This document shows positions 16,701-26,249 of a stretch of DNA of 64,000 bases, piece after piece; within the stretch, counting starts at the first letter, position 1; every line of letters begins with the position of its first letter. Source of the stretch: Nocardioides psychrotolerans (lineage in GTDB: Bacteria > Actinomycetota > Actinomycetes > Propionibacteriales > Nocardioidaceae); the NCBI RefSeq assembly GCF_900113685.1, contig NZ_FOQG01000009.1:62001-126000 (forward strand), read 5' to 3'. Below the pieces are notes generated by a model, which was not told the origin of the DNA, did no database searches, and saw only the letters and a list, made by a program, of their open reading frames with translations. The translations under genes and the position numbers were made by a program.

Positions 16701-19233
16701 ACCGCGCGAGCATCTGAGTCACCTCCTAGTAGAGAACAGATCCACTGACGAAGAGTTCCGTCGACGCGGGCGGGGTAACGCGAAAATCCGTCCCGTCGAG
16801 GACCGGGCAACCCACGGCCGCGGACGCCTCGGCGAGTTGCGGTCGGCGTTCGAGTCTGCGGAAGAGACCCGCGCCGAGTTGCTCACCGATGAGGAACTGC
16901 GGGCGCTGGGCACGGTGGTAACGCTTGAGGGCGACGAGTCCGACTACCCGATCGCACTCGATCGGCTCGAACGCCGCTCGGCACACCGCACAACCCCAAA
17001 GAGACCCAAATGGCTGCTCCTCTCGGTGATGCCAGCGCGACCTGACGACGGATTGCCCGAGCGGGCCACGGTTTGGGTCAGCGACGAGTACCGGGCCGAC
17101 TTCCTCAAGCTCTTCGAGGACTACCTCGCTCTAGCAGGGCGCACGGGCAATCCGCGAAACAACGAACTTGTCGCGAACATTGCTCGGATCCGGGAGACGG
17201 TGCTTGCTGATCTGTGGCAGTCCGAGGGGGAACCGCCTGCGGTCGAGACCGTGTGGTGGGAGATCTGGTTGCGCCCTGGAGCCGACGGCTCGGGGCTGCT
17301 AAGCAGGTTCGCCCAGGCGAACGACCTATCCATCTCAGCGCGCGTACTGCGCCTGATCGACCGAGACGTCATGTGGATCCAGGCCACCTGGGAACAGCTG
17401 CAGGTACTGCCGTTTACTGCGATCCCCGTCGCAGAGATTCGTCGCCCTGAGTTCGTGGATTCGATCGAAGACCTGACCGTGGAGGAGCGGGCCGAGTACG
17501 TCGAAGACCTGGTCGAACGTGTGGAACCAGCGGCGGCGGACGCACCGGCGGTGTGCCACCTCGATACGGGTGTGGCCCGCACTCACGTCTTGTTGGAGAA
17601 CTCCCTCGCGCCGCAGGATCTCCACACGGTCATCGGGACCAGCGGTTTCGACCGGAACGGACACGGCACGAAAATGGCCGGCATCGGACTCTTCGGCGAT
17701 CTCGACCCACTCTTGTTTGGAACCCAGACGGTTGCCCTGAGGCATCGCCTGGAGTCGGTGCGCATCCTGCCGCAGGCGAGCGAACCGCAACACGATCCGC
17801 TTGCCTATGGTGATGTGATGGCGCAGGCAGTGTCCTTGCCGGAGATCGTCTCGCCGCGCGAGCGCGTGTTCTGCATGCCGGTGACGACCAAGAGCGACAC
17901 GCCAGGCAACCCGGGCCAGCCGACCCTGTGGTCAGCGACCGTCGACGCCCTCGCCGTGGGTGCTGATGTCGTCCGCAACGGCGACGAACTCGCGTTGATC
18001 GCGGCCCCGGACCCGAGCCGGGCCCGCCTCATCGTGATCTCAGCCGGAAACGTCGACAACTACGTTGCAGACCACCTCGACGAGTCCGACCTGTCACCGA
18101 TGCGGGATCCTGCACAGTCATGGAATGCGTTGACTATTGGCGCGCACACCGAACTGGTGGCCCCACCGACGGATCCGGCCTATGCGGGGTGGGACGTCGT
18201 CGCCAACGACGGCGAGCTGTCGCCGTACAGTCGCACGTCGCTGGTGTTCGGCAACATCCCGTGGCCGGTCAAGCCGGATATCGTGATGGAGGGCGGAAAC
18301 GTGCTCCACGACGGCGGGTCGCTCTTCGAGACAGGTGTCCCCGCGCTCTCGACGCGCACCACCGGCCACACCAACAATCTTGCAGTCACCTCCGCCCACG
18401 CCACCAGTGCGGCAACCGCACGTGCCTCGCACCTCGCCGCTCTCGCGATGGCGACCTACCCCGAGTACTGGCCCGAGACCATCCGGGCGCTCCTGGTCCA
18501 CGGTGCCGAGTGGACCCCGGCCATGCGGGCGGCCCTCAGGGAGGCCCGCAAGTCGGGCCGCAAAACCCAGCAGCTCATGCTGCGTCGCTACGGGTGGGGG
18601 GTTCCCACCGAAGACCGGGTCCTCTACTCCACAGACCAGGCGGTCACGCTCGTCGTCCAGGACGAGTTCGTCCCGTTCGAAGGTGACGCCTTCAGGATCC
18701 CCGCCTTCCGCCTGCATGACCTGCCCTGGCCACGGGCAGTCCTCGAGGAACTTGGTGATGCTCGGGTTGACCTGCGGGTCAGCTTGTCCTACTTCATCGA
18801 ACCCACGGCATCGCGGCGCGGCTGGCGGCAGCGCTATCGCTACGCGTCACACCAACTGCGGTTCGAACTGCAGGACCCGCTCGAGAACGAGTCACAGTTT
18901 GTGCAGCGGGTCAATCGGGACGCTCGGACCGAGGAGGCCGGCGGACGACCTCAGGGCGGACAGGTCAACTGGTTGATCGGTGCCAATCAGCGCAACCTGG
19001 GATCGCTTCACCAAGACATTTGGGAGACATCCGGGATCGAACTCGCCCAGTCCGGCCAGCTCGCTGTCTATCCCGTCGGCGGTTGGTGGAAGAACAACGC
19101 GATCAAGGCCCGCATCGACCAACCCGTGCGCTACGCACTGGTCGTCTCGCTGAAGACCGCTGAACAGGAGATCGACCTCTATACCCCGATCGCAAACACC
19201 CTCCAGATCCCAACGGCCATCACCATCGAATGA
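16693..19233 (+). CDS. ietS: S8 family (subtilisin-like) serine peptidase of an IetAS-type module
   Basis: The 846-residue protein (from TTG 16693) holds a central subtilase domain with the catalytic triad Asp291 (CHLDTGVARTH), His324 (NGHGTKMAG) and Ser572 (AHATSAATAR). The usual GTSxA around the serine reads ATSAA here. There is no signal peptide, so it acts in the cytoplasm. The N-terminal 280 residues and C-terminal 230 residues match no fold I recognise. The TTG start overlaps the AAA ATPase TGA, which argues for coupling; an upstream ATG at 16627 would create a long overlap. The ATPase presumably controls or feeds the protease. Confidence 0.8.
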   Translation: MAEPREHLSHLLVENRSTDEEFRRRGRGNAKIRPVEDRATHGRGRLGELRSAFESAEETRAELLTDEELRALGTVVTLEGDESDYPIALDRLERRSAHRTTPKRPKWLLLSVMPARPDDGLPERATVWVSDEYRADFLKLFEDYLALAGRTGNPRNNELVANIARIRETVLADLWQSEGEPPAVETVWWEIWLRPGADGSGLLSRFAQANDLSISARVLRLIDRDVMWIQATWEQLQVLPFTAIPVAEIRRPEFVDSIEDLTVEERAEYVEDLVERVEPAAADAPAVCHLDTGVARTHVLLENSLAPQDLHTVIGTSGFDRNGHGTKMAGIGLFGDLDPLLFGTQTVALRHRLESVRILPQASEPQHDPLAYGDVMAQAVSLPEIVSPRERVFCMPVTTKSDTPGNPGQPTLWSATVDALAVGADVVRNGDELALIAAPDPSRARLIVISAGNVDNYVADHLDESDLSPMRDPAQSWNALTIGAHTELVAPPTDPAYAGWDVVANDGELSPYSRTSLVFGNIPWPVKPDIVMEGGNVLHDGGSLFETGVPALSTRTTGHTNNLAVTSAHATSAATARASHLAALAMATYPEYWPETIRALLVHGAEWTPAMRAALREARKSGRKTQQLMLRRYGWGVPTEDRVLYSTDQAVTLVVQDEFVPFEGDAFRIPAFRLHDLPWPRAVLEELGDARVDLRVSLSYFIEPTASRRGWRQRYRYASHQLRFELQDPLENESQFVQRVNRDARTEEAGGRPQGGQVNWLIGANQRNLGSLHQDIWETSGIELAQSGQLAVYPVGGWWKNNAIKARIDQPVRYALVVSLKTAEQEIDLYTPIANTLQIPTAITIE

Positions 19234-19477
19234 CTTGAAAGATGGTTCGGTTCGGTTGTTGCCGACCGTCTCCGTGTGGGACAGCGCCGATGCCGGCGGT
19301 GAGCTCCTAGGTTCGGGTGGTCTCGGAATGGAGTGTGTGCGCCGCCTTGAGCGCGTCAAATCTGGATACCACCTACGCCCGGCAGGACGGGTTGAACATC
19401 CCCAGCCCCTAGGGACGCGGCCCAAGACGCCGTCGACGGACACTTACCAAACGCGGCGTGAGTGCTGACTCTCGTGA

Positions 19478-20599
19478 TCAGTGAAGACGGGACAGGCCCT
19501 CCGCAAGCTCGGGCGATTCCTCGTGTCCGAGGGACGCGGACATGATCGATTCCGCCGCCCGCCTGGTGCGGTCCTCGGCGGTCGGCCAGAGGTGTGCGTA
19601 GGTGTTGAGCGTCGTAGTCGCTTTCGCGTGGCCGAGCGACCGCTGGACGGTCACGACGTCGCACCCGGCCGCGATGAGGCCCGAGGCATAGAAGTGCCGC
19701 AGGTCGTGGAGCTTGATTCCTGTCAGGCCGGCGTCGCGCAGCGTCTTGCGCCACCAGTAGCCGACGGTGTTCTGGTGCGGAGGGTCGTCGTCATCACCGA
19801 TGAAGAGCCATCGATCCTTTCCCGTGGTGCCTTGGGCGGCGACGTGCTCGGCGAGCACGTGGACAAGGCTGTCGGCGAGGAAGACGATGCGCTCAGAGCC
19901 GTACTTCGGCGCCCTTACATCGATCGCCCCGCCGTTGACGCGCTGCACCTGCCGGGTGACCTTCAGCGACTTGCGAAGGAAGTCGACGTCACCGAGCTGG
20001 ACCCCGGCAGCCTCGCCCAGCCGCAGGCCGGCGAATGCGCAGAGGGCGATGAATGGCTGGAACCATTCGTCGGCTACGGCCATGAGCTGCCCGACCTCCT
20101 CCGGAGCGGGGATCGACATGGCGACGTCCGCGCGACGGCCGCGGGGGAGGCGTACGCCGTCGGTCGGGTCAGAGCCGATTACCCGGTCCTTCACCGCGGC
20201 GCGGAACACCGACCTGACGTTGACGTACCGCGTCTTGATCGTGCCGGGGGCGAGCCCGGCGGCGTCCATCTGCTTGATCCAGGTCTCGACGTCTGAGCGC
20301 CGGACCTGCTTCATCGGCTTCCCCGCGAATGGCACGGATCTCGCCGCCAGCGACATCGCGAGCACGGTGCCGGGTGCCCAGACCTGGCGGGCCGACCACT
20401 CGCCGAAGAACGCCGCGAACGTGATCCGTCCGGCCTTGGGATCGGCGTACGCGCCGGTGACCACGGCCGAGGTGACCTGGTCCAGCCACTGCTGGGCGTC
20501 GATCTTCCGATCGAAATGCCGCGAGTGCTCCTTGCCGGCCTCGTCGCGGTACCGCGCCCGCCACTTGCCGTTGGTTCGCTTGGCGATGTTTCCCGACAT
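19478..20599 (-). CDS. Tyrosine recombinase/integrase of the island
   Basis: The 373-residue integrase has an AP2-like N-terminal arm-binding segment (NGKWRARYRDEAGKEHSRHF), a SAM-like core-binding domain, and a catalytic domain. The active-site residues are Arg193 (GLRLGE), His298-x-x-Arg301 (HDLRH), His324 (LGHAKA) and Tyr334 (TYAHLWP). All are present, so it looks active. It should recombine the 17-bp core in ychF. Unusually for its type it is 4 kb from the left attachment core, with the IetAS pair between. The partner excisionase-like gene lies directly upstream. Confidence 0.92.
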   Translation of the reverse strand: MSGNIAKRTNGKWRARYRDEAGKEHSRHFDRKIDAQQWLDQVTSAVVTGAYADPKAGRITFAAFFGEWSARQVWAPGTVLAMSLAARSVPFAGKPMKQVRRSDVETWIKQMDAAGLAPGTIKTRYVNVRSVFRAAVKDRVIGSDPTDGVRLPRGRRADVAMSIPAPEEVGQLMAVADEWFQPFIALCAFAGLRLGEAAGVQLGDVDFLRKSLKVTRQVQRVNGGAIDVRAPKYGSERIVFLADSLVHVLAEHVAAQGTTGKDRWLFIGDDDDPPHQNTVGYWWRKTLRDAGLTGIKLHDLRHFYASGLIAAGCDVVTVQRSLGHAKATTTLNTYAHLWPTAEDRTRRAAESIMSASLGHEESPELAEGLSRLH

Positions 20600-20658
20600 G
20601 GTGATACTCCTTCCAGGATCGCTCCATCGTCTCTCTTAGATCCGACGGTGGGGCAGGT

Positions 20659-20901
20659 TCAGCGGTGGTTCTGGGGACGGTTGGTCTGCTCGGTGAGCCA
20701 GAGGACGAGGTCGGCTCGCCAGTAGCGGACGTGGCGGCCGACCTTGAAGCTGCGGGGCCCACTCCCGAGGTGACGCCAGTAGCGCAGGGTGCCCTCGGGA
20801 ACGCGGAGGAAGCGGCAGGCTTCCTGGAGGCTCAGCATCTCGTCGCCGAGGCTCGTCGACGGGCGGCGGTTGTTGTCGGGGTTCATCCGCTCTGCGGTCA
20901 T
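20659..20901 (-). CDS. Excisionase-like helix-turn-helix protein
   Basis: This 80-residue basic protein has a MerR/Xis-type winged helix: LSLQEACRFLRVPEGTLRYWR, followed by the wing GRHVRYWRADLVLWL. Such proteins next to an integrase act as recombination directionality factors. A strong ribosome site (AAGGAG) precedes the ATG at 20901. It lies 59 bp upstream of the integrase on the same strand, so both are probably on one transcript. Confidence 0.8.
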   Translation of the reverse strand: MTAERMNPDNNRRPSTSLGDEMLSLQEACRFLRVPEGTLRYWRHLGSGPRSFKVGRHVRYWRADLVLWLTEQTNRPQNHR

Positions 20902-21000
20902 CGTGGTGCTCCTTGCTGGTCGATGAGGCCAAGCGGTTCTCGACCTCATCCAGTAGGTGTGCGGGCCAGACCAATCGATGATCAGCGATATCCTGTGGTC

Positions 21001-21615
21001 GTGGAGCCGACGAAGACGATCATCGAAGTCGCCCGCAAGGCCGCGGGCTTGTCCCAGCACCAGTTGGCGATGTGGGCGGGGACCCAGCAGTCGTCGGTCT
21101 CGGAGTACGAGTCCCGCCGCAAGTCCCCAACCTTTGAGGTGGTGGAGAGGCTCTTGGAGGCTGCCGACGCCGAACTCGCGATCAAGCCGATCATCGACTT
21201 CGACGTTCGGCAGGACGCCGAGATCGGCCAGTACCTGGTGCCCGAGCGGCTGTGGTCGGTGCCGATGCCCGACTGCTTCAGCAAGATCCAAGTGCTGGGG
21301 TACCTGTTTAAGTCCCGCAGGCCGCGCGTGTGGGACCTCTCGGTCGAGGCCGAGCGCATCGACTACTACGAGTGGGTCATCGTTCGTGGGACTACCGAGC
21401 TGATGCTCGACTCCGTCGACGGGATCCTGTTGATGCAGGTCTGGGAGCGCCTGAACCTCCCGGAGGTGATCCGTGAAACGTGGCAGCCGGTGATCGACGC
21501 GGCCGCAGCGGGTCAGGACATGGAGCCGCGCGATCCGGCCGGGTTCAGCGCATGGCTCGCCAAGGAGATCGGCGTCGAGTGGCGGCCAGTCCGCAGGCGC
21601 AAGCGCCGTCACTGA
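21001..21615 (+). CDS. XRE-family helix-turn-helix protein of the mobile element
   Basis: The roughly 204-residue protein begins with a Cro/C1-type HTH (about residues 8-60: VARKAAGLSQHQLAMWAGTQQSSVSEYESRR). A C-terminal domain of unknown fold follows, ending in a very basic tail (RPVRRRKRRH). It is divergent from excisionase-integrase and convergent with the relaxase, a good position for a regulator of transfer and excision. The GTG at 21001 is the likely start; another GTG is two codons upstream. No clear ribosome site is visible, so it may be leaderless. Confidence 0.75.
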   Translation: MEPTKTIIEVARKAAGLSQHQLAMWAGTQQSSVSEYESRRKSPTFEVVERLLEAADAELAIKPIIDFDVRQDAEIGQYLVPERLWSVPMPDCFSKIQVLGYLFKSRRPRVWDLSVEAERIDYYEWVIVRGTTELMLDSVDGILLMQVWERLNLPEVIRETWQPVIDAAAAGQDMEPRDPAGFSAWLAKEIGVEWRPVRRRKRRH

Positions 21616-21617
21616 CT

Positions 21618-24218
21618 TCAGATGCCGATCCCGCCGCCGGATGCCGGGATTGGCGGTCGCGGTTCGTCCACCGTCCGATCCCGCTTCTGGATGCCGTACC
21701 GATCGACCGCGTCGATCGCCTGCCGCTTCGCGTGGGCGGGGCCGAGGTCAGCGCGGTCACGGGCGAAGACCTCGACCCACTGCCTGCGGGCTTCCTCGAC
21801 GGACTCGGCCACCACGTGCGCGGTGTTGCCGTTTCGGCCTCGGGTCATGGCGACGTACGCCGCCGCGGCGCCGGTGGTGTCCCCGATGGCGACGTGCGCT
21901 CGGTCGACGGTCTCGCCTTGTGCCCCGTGGACGGTGGTGGCGTAGGCGAGCTCGACGAACCGGGTCGCGTACGCCGCCGGGACCTCCCGGTCGCGCCCGA
22001 GCCCGCGAAGGACCAGACCGCCGTCCTCGCCGATGCCGGCCACGGTCCACGTCTGGCGGTTCGCGACCCCGAGGTCGGGGTCGTTGCGGCGGGTGGCGAC
22101 ACGGTCCCCGAGCCCGATTCTTTCGCCGCGAGTGGTCACCATCGATTCGCCGGTGGCGGTTTCGGCGCGTCGCTGGTCGCGGATCGCGGCGTTCAGGCGG
22201 GCGACCTGCTCGCGGGTATCGGCAACGACGAGGCCTCCGGCCGCGCCCGCCTCGGCGAGGGCGAAGTCGCGTTCGATGTCGCTGGGGTGGATAACTGTCG
22301 ACCCGCGGCGATGCAACGCGTCGAAGACGGCGGCAGGATCGTCGCCGGTACGCATGCGCAGGGACAGCGCGGCGTAGCCGGGGTCGGTGAACCGGTGCAC
22401 CTTCTCCAAGGACACGACCGCGGTGGGGTGGGCCCAGGCGAGGGCGTGGTCCAGGACCCCGCCGCGTCCGACCGAGGGGAGCTGGTGCCGGTCGCCGACG
22501 AGGGCGACCCGCGCCCCGGCCTCGTCGGCGACCGTCAGGAGCGCGCAGGCGGTGTCCTGATCCAGCATGCCCGCCTCATCGACCAGCAGCAGGTCCCCTG
22601 GTCGCAGTCGGGCGGCCGGGACGGGGGTGGCGTCGGGGCGCCGTGCCCAGTGCCCGTCGTCGTCCCATCGCCAGCCGTGCTGGTGGATCAGCCAGGCGGC
22701 TGAGCGCCCGTCAGCGCCAGTCTCCGCGGCAGCGACCTCGGCCGCCTTCAACGTCGGCGACACCACCAGTAGCCGATGTCCCTGCCGAGCCAGAACGGCT
22801 TGCGCCGACCTCAGCGCGGTGGTCTTGCCTGTGCCGGCTGCGCCCTCCACGACGACCAGCTGGCCGTCACCCGCCAGGGCGCCGACGACGGCGGCCTGGC
22901 TGGGGTCGACCCGCGTCAGCCCGCGCCCTTGCAGCCGGACGTGTCTGGCGGGTTTCTCGGCGCGGCGGGCGAGGCGGTGGACGAGGTCCGCCTCCACCTT
23001 CACCACGTGCTGGGATGTCAGCGAGCGGACATGTTCGGGCACGTCGGGTGAGGCGAGCAGCCGAACACAGCGTGTGGCGGCGCGGGCGGTCACGTCCTCG
23101 GCCAAGTCGATCCGCGCTGAGGGCTCGGCAACCAGGTTGGTCTGGGCCAGCAGGACCTCGACCTTGCCGCGGATGTCGGCGGCGTTCCACGCCGACCGCT
23201 TCGCCCCGAGCTGGGAGATCACCCAGTCCGCAGCCCCGTCCCGGTCGATCCAGCCCACCTGGGTCGCTTCGAGCACGGCCGGGGCGGCTGGGTCGAGGTA
23301 GCCCAAGTCGCGTAGCTCGGCGTTCCACCGCGCGACCAGGTCATTGCCGTCCGTGGGGACGACCTTGTCCGGCCGCGCATCGGCCCACGCCCGCCGATCC
23401 CACGCCTCGCGCAGCCGTGGCCCCGGTTCCTCACCGGGATGCTCGCGCCGCCACTCAGCTTCGTAGCGGTCGATGTTGCGGTGGATCTGACTGGTCCGAG
23501 CGCTGAACGCCCCGACGTACGGCGCGAGCTGTTCGATCTCCCCGCTTTCGGCGTCCAGGGTGTAACCGCGGGCAGCGAGGACCGCCCGGAACTCCGGGTT
23601 CGTGGCGACCGCTGCGTGGCCGATGCCGTTGATGGCCTCGATTATGTCGCGCACCCCGACCGAGTGCAGGCCCCGCCAGGCACCGATGGCAAAGACGCGA
23701 GCATTGACCTGAAGGTGCAGATGCCGATGCGGGTCGCCGGCCCGCGACGTGTAGTGCCGGATCGCGGCGGCCTCGATCCGCTCGACCGGCACCTGCACCT
23801 GGCGTCCACGCGGACCGACCCGGGTCGTCGCGTGTTGTGCGACCCAGCCGACAATCTCGACGGCGGCCTCGTCCTGAGCCTCGTCCAGCGCCTCCGACAC
23901 CTCTGGATGTAGCGCGGCGGCCAGTGACCAGGTCTTGGGTCCGTTGACGGTGACCTCGACGAACCGCAGCGCGTTCGCGTCCTCGCGAACCCGACCCTTC
24001 TTGCGACCGGTGTCAACGTCTATCCCGGCGACCCATTGCTCGTATGCGTCCCCGTCCATCGGGCCGGCTCTCGCGACACCATCCGGGGTCGCAGTGAGTC
24101 GCTCGGCGACGCCGGTGCCCTCGCCGAGGTAGTAGTCATCGGCCCGCGAACGGTCGCGCTCGACGTAGGCGCGGGCAGCCTTCGCCGCACCGCGGTAGAA
24201 CTTCACCCCGCCGTGCAT
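21618..24218 (-). CDS. MobF-family conjugative relaxase with RecD-like helicase domain
   Basis: The 866-residue protein has an N-terminal TrwC/TraI-type relaxase domain. Candidate catalytic tyrosines lie at Asp-Asp-Tyr-Tyr (about 29-30), and the metal-binding three-His motif HRHLHL is at residues 164-168. A superfamily I helicase follows with Walker A GAAGTGKTT (about 459-467), LLLVDEAGM and ATTVHGAQGETV. It should nick the element at oriT and unwind it for transfer. The ATG at 24218 was chosen for MHGGVKFYRG, the usual actinobacterial start; further upstream starts exist. No type IV secretion or FtsK/TraB gene is visible, so the element looks mobilizable, not self-transmissible. Confidence 0.88.
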   Translation of the reverse strand: MHGGVKFYRGAAKAARAYVERDRSRADDYYLGEGTGVAERLTATPDGVARAGPMDGDAYEQWVAGIDVDTGRKKGRVREDANALRFVEVTVNGPKTWSLAAALHPEVSEALDEAQDEAAVEIVGWVAQHATTRVGPRGRQVQVPVERIEAAAIRHYTSRAGDPHRHLHLQVNARVFAIGAWRGLHSVGVRDIIEAINGIGHAAVATNPEFRAVLAARGYTLDAESGEIEQLAPYVGAFSARTSQIHRNIDRYEAEWRREHPGEEPGPRLREAWDRRAWADARPDKVVPTDGNDLVARWNAELRDLGYLDPAAPAVLEATQVGWIDRDGAADWVISQLGAKRSAWNAADIRGKVEVLLAQTNLVAEPSARIDLAEDVTARAATRCVRLLASPDVPEHVRSLTSQHVVKVEADLVHRLARRAEKPARHVRLQGRGLTRVDPSQAAVVGALAGDGQLVVVEGAAGTGKTTALRSAQAVLARQGHRLLVVSPTLKAAEVAAAETGADGRSAAWLIHQHGWRWDDDGHWARRPDATPVPAARLRPGDLLLVDEAGMLDQDTACALLTVADEAGARVALVGDRHQLPSVGRGGVLDHALAWAHPTAVVSLEKVHRFTDPGYAALSLRMRTGDDPAAVFDALHRRGSTVIHPSDIERDFALAEAGAAGGLVVADTREQVARLNAAIRDQRRAETATGESMVTTRGERIGLGDRVATRRNDPDLGVANRQTWTVAGIGEDGGLVLRGLGRDREVPAAYATRFVELAYATTVHGAQGETVDRAHVAIGDTTGAAAAYVAMTRGRNGNTAHVVAESVEEARRQWVEVFARDRADLGPAHAKRQAIDAVDRYGIQKRDRTVDEPRPPIPASGGGIGI

Positions 24219-24329
24219 GCAGATCACCGCCTCCACGACGTCCGTCGACAACCAACGGACCTTTAGAAATGCCGCGTGGGCCGCCCGATCACGGGCGACC
24301 CATCGACGTCCTTCGTAGCATGCGTGCCG

Positions 24330-24463
24330 CATGGAAAGGGAGGGGTAGAGAGAGCAGGAAGGGAGGTATTTGGAGAGGATTGTGAGAACCGTGGAGAGTC
24401 AATGGGGATCAATGATTGGGAGGTCGGTAGGAGAGGATGAAGGGGTCGGAAGTGGAGGGAAGA
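24330..24463 (+). other. Strongly purine-rich tract upstream of the relaxase
   Basis: About 130 bases on the + strand are overwhelmingly A and G, with many GGAGAGGA and GGGAGG-like words. This differs sharply from the balanced GC-rich surroundings. It sits directly upstream of the relaxase gene, where an origin of transfer or leading region would be expected. No protein reading is convincing here. An oriT role is inference from position. Confidence 0.4.
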
Positions 24464-24545
24464 TCGTCGCCGGCAGTCACACGTGTGGCCATCGCCGGAG
24501 TAGTCGGCCGAACAACGGCTCGACGCCAACAGCCGGTTCGAGACA

Positions 24546-24795
24546 ACCTTCTGGACAAACGTCACCTTGCCTGACGGGATGCACGCGGTGCGCCATCGCA
24601 TCACACCCGAGAACGTCGGCCGCATCGTTCTGGCGCTCGCCGCTGCAGGCGTCGACGCGATCAAGGTCGCCCACGGCGATGGGCTGGCGGGTGGTTCGCT
24701 CAACTGCGGCCCCGGTTCGCACACCGACTGGAGGAGATCGAGGCGGCCGCGGAGAACCTCTCGAGCGGTCGACTGATCGCCCGTAAGTGTTCGTG
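24546..24795 (+). pseudogene. Fragment of 4-hydroxy-2-oxovalerate aldolase (DmpG/BphI family)
   Basis: The reading [16 protein letters not shown], then [18 protein letters not shown] and GPGSHTDW, is the N-terminal part of the meta-cleavage pathway aldolase. The frame then shifts and continues as [15 protein letters not shown] in another frame before homology is lost. The catalytic-domain remainder is absent. It has no start with a ribosome site and is broken, so it is a relic. It shows that an aromatic-degradation gene once lay here. Confidence 0.7.
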
Positions 24796-24904
24796 GAGGC
24801 TCCATCGCTTGGAACCAGCCCCGGTCGGGACGGGTGGCGATCGGGCGATGGTGATCCTCCGTCGCGGCGCGGCTGCGCCTGGCGTTCAGATGTCGTGCGC
24901 CAAA

Positions 24905-24922
24905 TAGTAGGACGTCCTACAA
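24905..24922. promoter_or_regulatory. Palindromic operator, third copy of the IcmF-region box
   Basis: TAGTAGGACGTCCTACAA matches the perfect palindrome at 54629-54646 in 17 of 18 positions; its inner 14 bp (24907-24920) are perfectly palindromic. It lies about 38 bp upstream of a broken enoyl-CoA hydratase gene, so it is probably a stranded operator. Confidence 0.6.
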
Positions 24923-24960
24923 TGTGGCACATGACCGACTCACAGTGTTACGTGGAGCGA

Positions 24961-25213
24961 TGAACGGCCTAGGAGCTCGCTTCGAGGCTCAGGAGGGAGT
25001 CGGCCGGATCACGCTCGTGTGGCCGCATGTCTCCAACGCCATCGACACGGCCACCGCTCAGGAACTCGGCGACTGCGTGACGCATGCATCGTCCGAACAG
25101 TTCCGAGCTGTTCTGGTCGAAGGCGAGGGCCGTCGATTCTGTGGGGAGTGACGTCGCGACGTTCGCCGCTGCGGGGCGAGTCAGGGCAGCCGCACAGATC
25201 GCCAAGTTCGTGA
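24961..25213 (+). pseudogene. Enoyl-CoA hydratase N-terminal fragment, frameshifted
   Basis: From an ATG at 24961 the frame reads like a crotonase start (FEAQEGVGRITLVWPHVSNAID, in two parts, and RAVLVEGEGRRFCG). It meets a stop at 25149-25151. The homologous continuation GSDVATFAAAG appears in another frame up to about 25213. The rest of the roughly 250-residue family length is missing. It resembles the intact hydratase at 57142, whose RFCAGGDVASFA motif corresponds. Confidence 0.65.
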
Positions 25214-25252
25214 CCCGCGGCGGAGCCCGCATCCAGACGAGGAGTGAGAGAA

Positions 25253-26224
25253 GTGCGCTACGTCAAGCTGGGCAGGACCGGGCTGAAGGTGTCGTCACTG
25301 ACCCTCGGCTGCATGGGATGGGGCGACCCGGCGCGCGGCGGCCACCCCTGGGTGCGTGACGAGGAGACCGGCCGCGCGATCATCCGCCAGGCCCTCGAGG
25401 CCGGTATCACCGGCTTCGACACCGCCAACGTCTACTCCGGCGGCAGTAGCGAGGAGATCACCGGCCGCGCGCTCCGCGACTTCTCCCGCCGCGAGGACGT
25501 GGTCATCGCGACGAAGGTGCACGGTCGGGTGCGACCGGGTCCCTACGGCGCCGGCCTCTCCCGCAAGGCGATCATGGCCGAGCTGGACGCCAGCCTGATC
25601 CGGTTGGGCACCGACTACATCGACCTCTACCAGATCCACCGCTGGGACGACGGCACGCCCGTCGAGGAGACCCTGGAGGCGCTCCACGACGCGGTCAGGG
25701 CCGGCAAGGTGCGCTACCTCGGGGCCTCGTCGATGTACGCCTGGCAGTTCGCCAAGGCGCAGTTCACCGCGGACCTGCACGGCTGGACCCGCTTCGTCAC
25801 CATGCAGAACCACTACAACCTGCTCTACCGCGAGGAGGAGCGCGAGATGATCCCGTTCTGCGTGGACCAGGGAGTCGCGGTGCTCCCGTGGAGCCCGCTG
25901 GCCCGCGGCCGCCTGGCCCGTCCGTGGGACGCCACGACCGCTCGCCTGGAGACCGACGAGCTCGGCCGCACCCTTTACCGCGACTCCGACCGGGTGGTCG
26001 TGGAGCGGGTCGCCGAGGTCGCCGCCGCCCGGGAGGTGCCCCAGGCCCGGGTCGCCCTGGCCTGGCTGTGCGCCCAGCGCGGGGTCACCTCGCCCCTCGT
26101 CGGAGCCACCAGCCCCGAGCACCTCGCCGACGCGGTCGCCTCGCTCGAGCTCCGCCTGACCGACGAGGAGCTCGAGGCGCTCGGTGCGCCGTACGAGCCT
26201 CACGCCGTGGCCGGCCACCGCTGA
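25253..26224 (+). CDS. Aldo/keto reductase
   Basis: The 323-residue AKR has the catalytic set Asp and Tyr in [10 protein letters not shown], Lys in VIATKVHG and His in LYQIHRWD, plus the NADPH-binding [10 protein letters not shown] near the end. It should interconvert a carbonyl and an alcohol. The GTG at 25253 is preferred because [14 protein letters not shown] is the family start and GAGGAG lies upstream. It is the first intact gene of the catabolic cargo. A role in ketone/alcohol steps of the pathway is inferred. Confidence 0.88.
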   Translation: MRYVKLGRTGLKVSSLTLGCMGWGDPARGGHPWVRDEETGRAIIRQALEAGITGFDTANVYSGGSSEEITGRALRDFSRREDVVIATKVHGRVRPGPYGAGLSRKAIMAELDASLIRLGTDYIDLYQIHRWDDGTPVEETLEALHDAVRAGKVRYLGASSMYAWQFAKAQFTADLHGWTRFVTMQNHYNLLYREEEREMIPFCVDQGVAVLPWSPLARGRLARPWDATTARLETDELGRTLYRDSDRVVVERVAEVAAAREVPQARVALAWLCAQRGVTSPLVGATSPEHLADAVASLELRLTDEELEALGAPYEPHAVAGHR

Positions 26225-26249
26225 CCAATCCGCGGGTGGCCCGCCTCGG

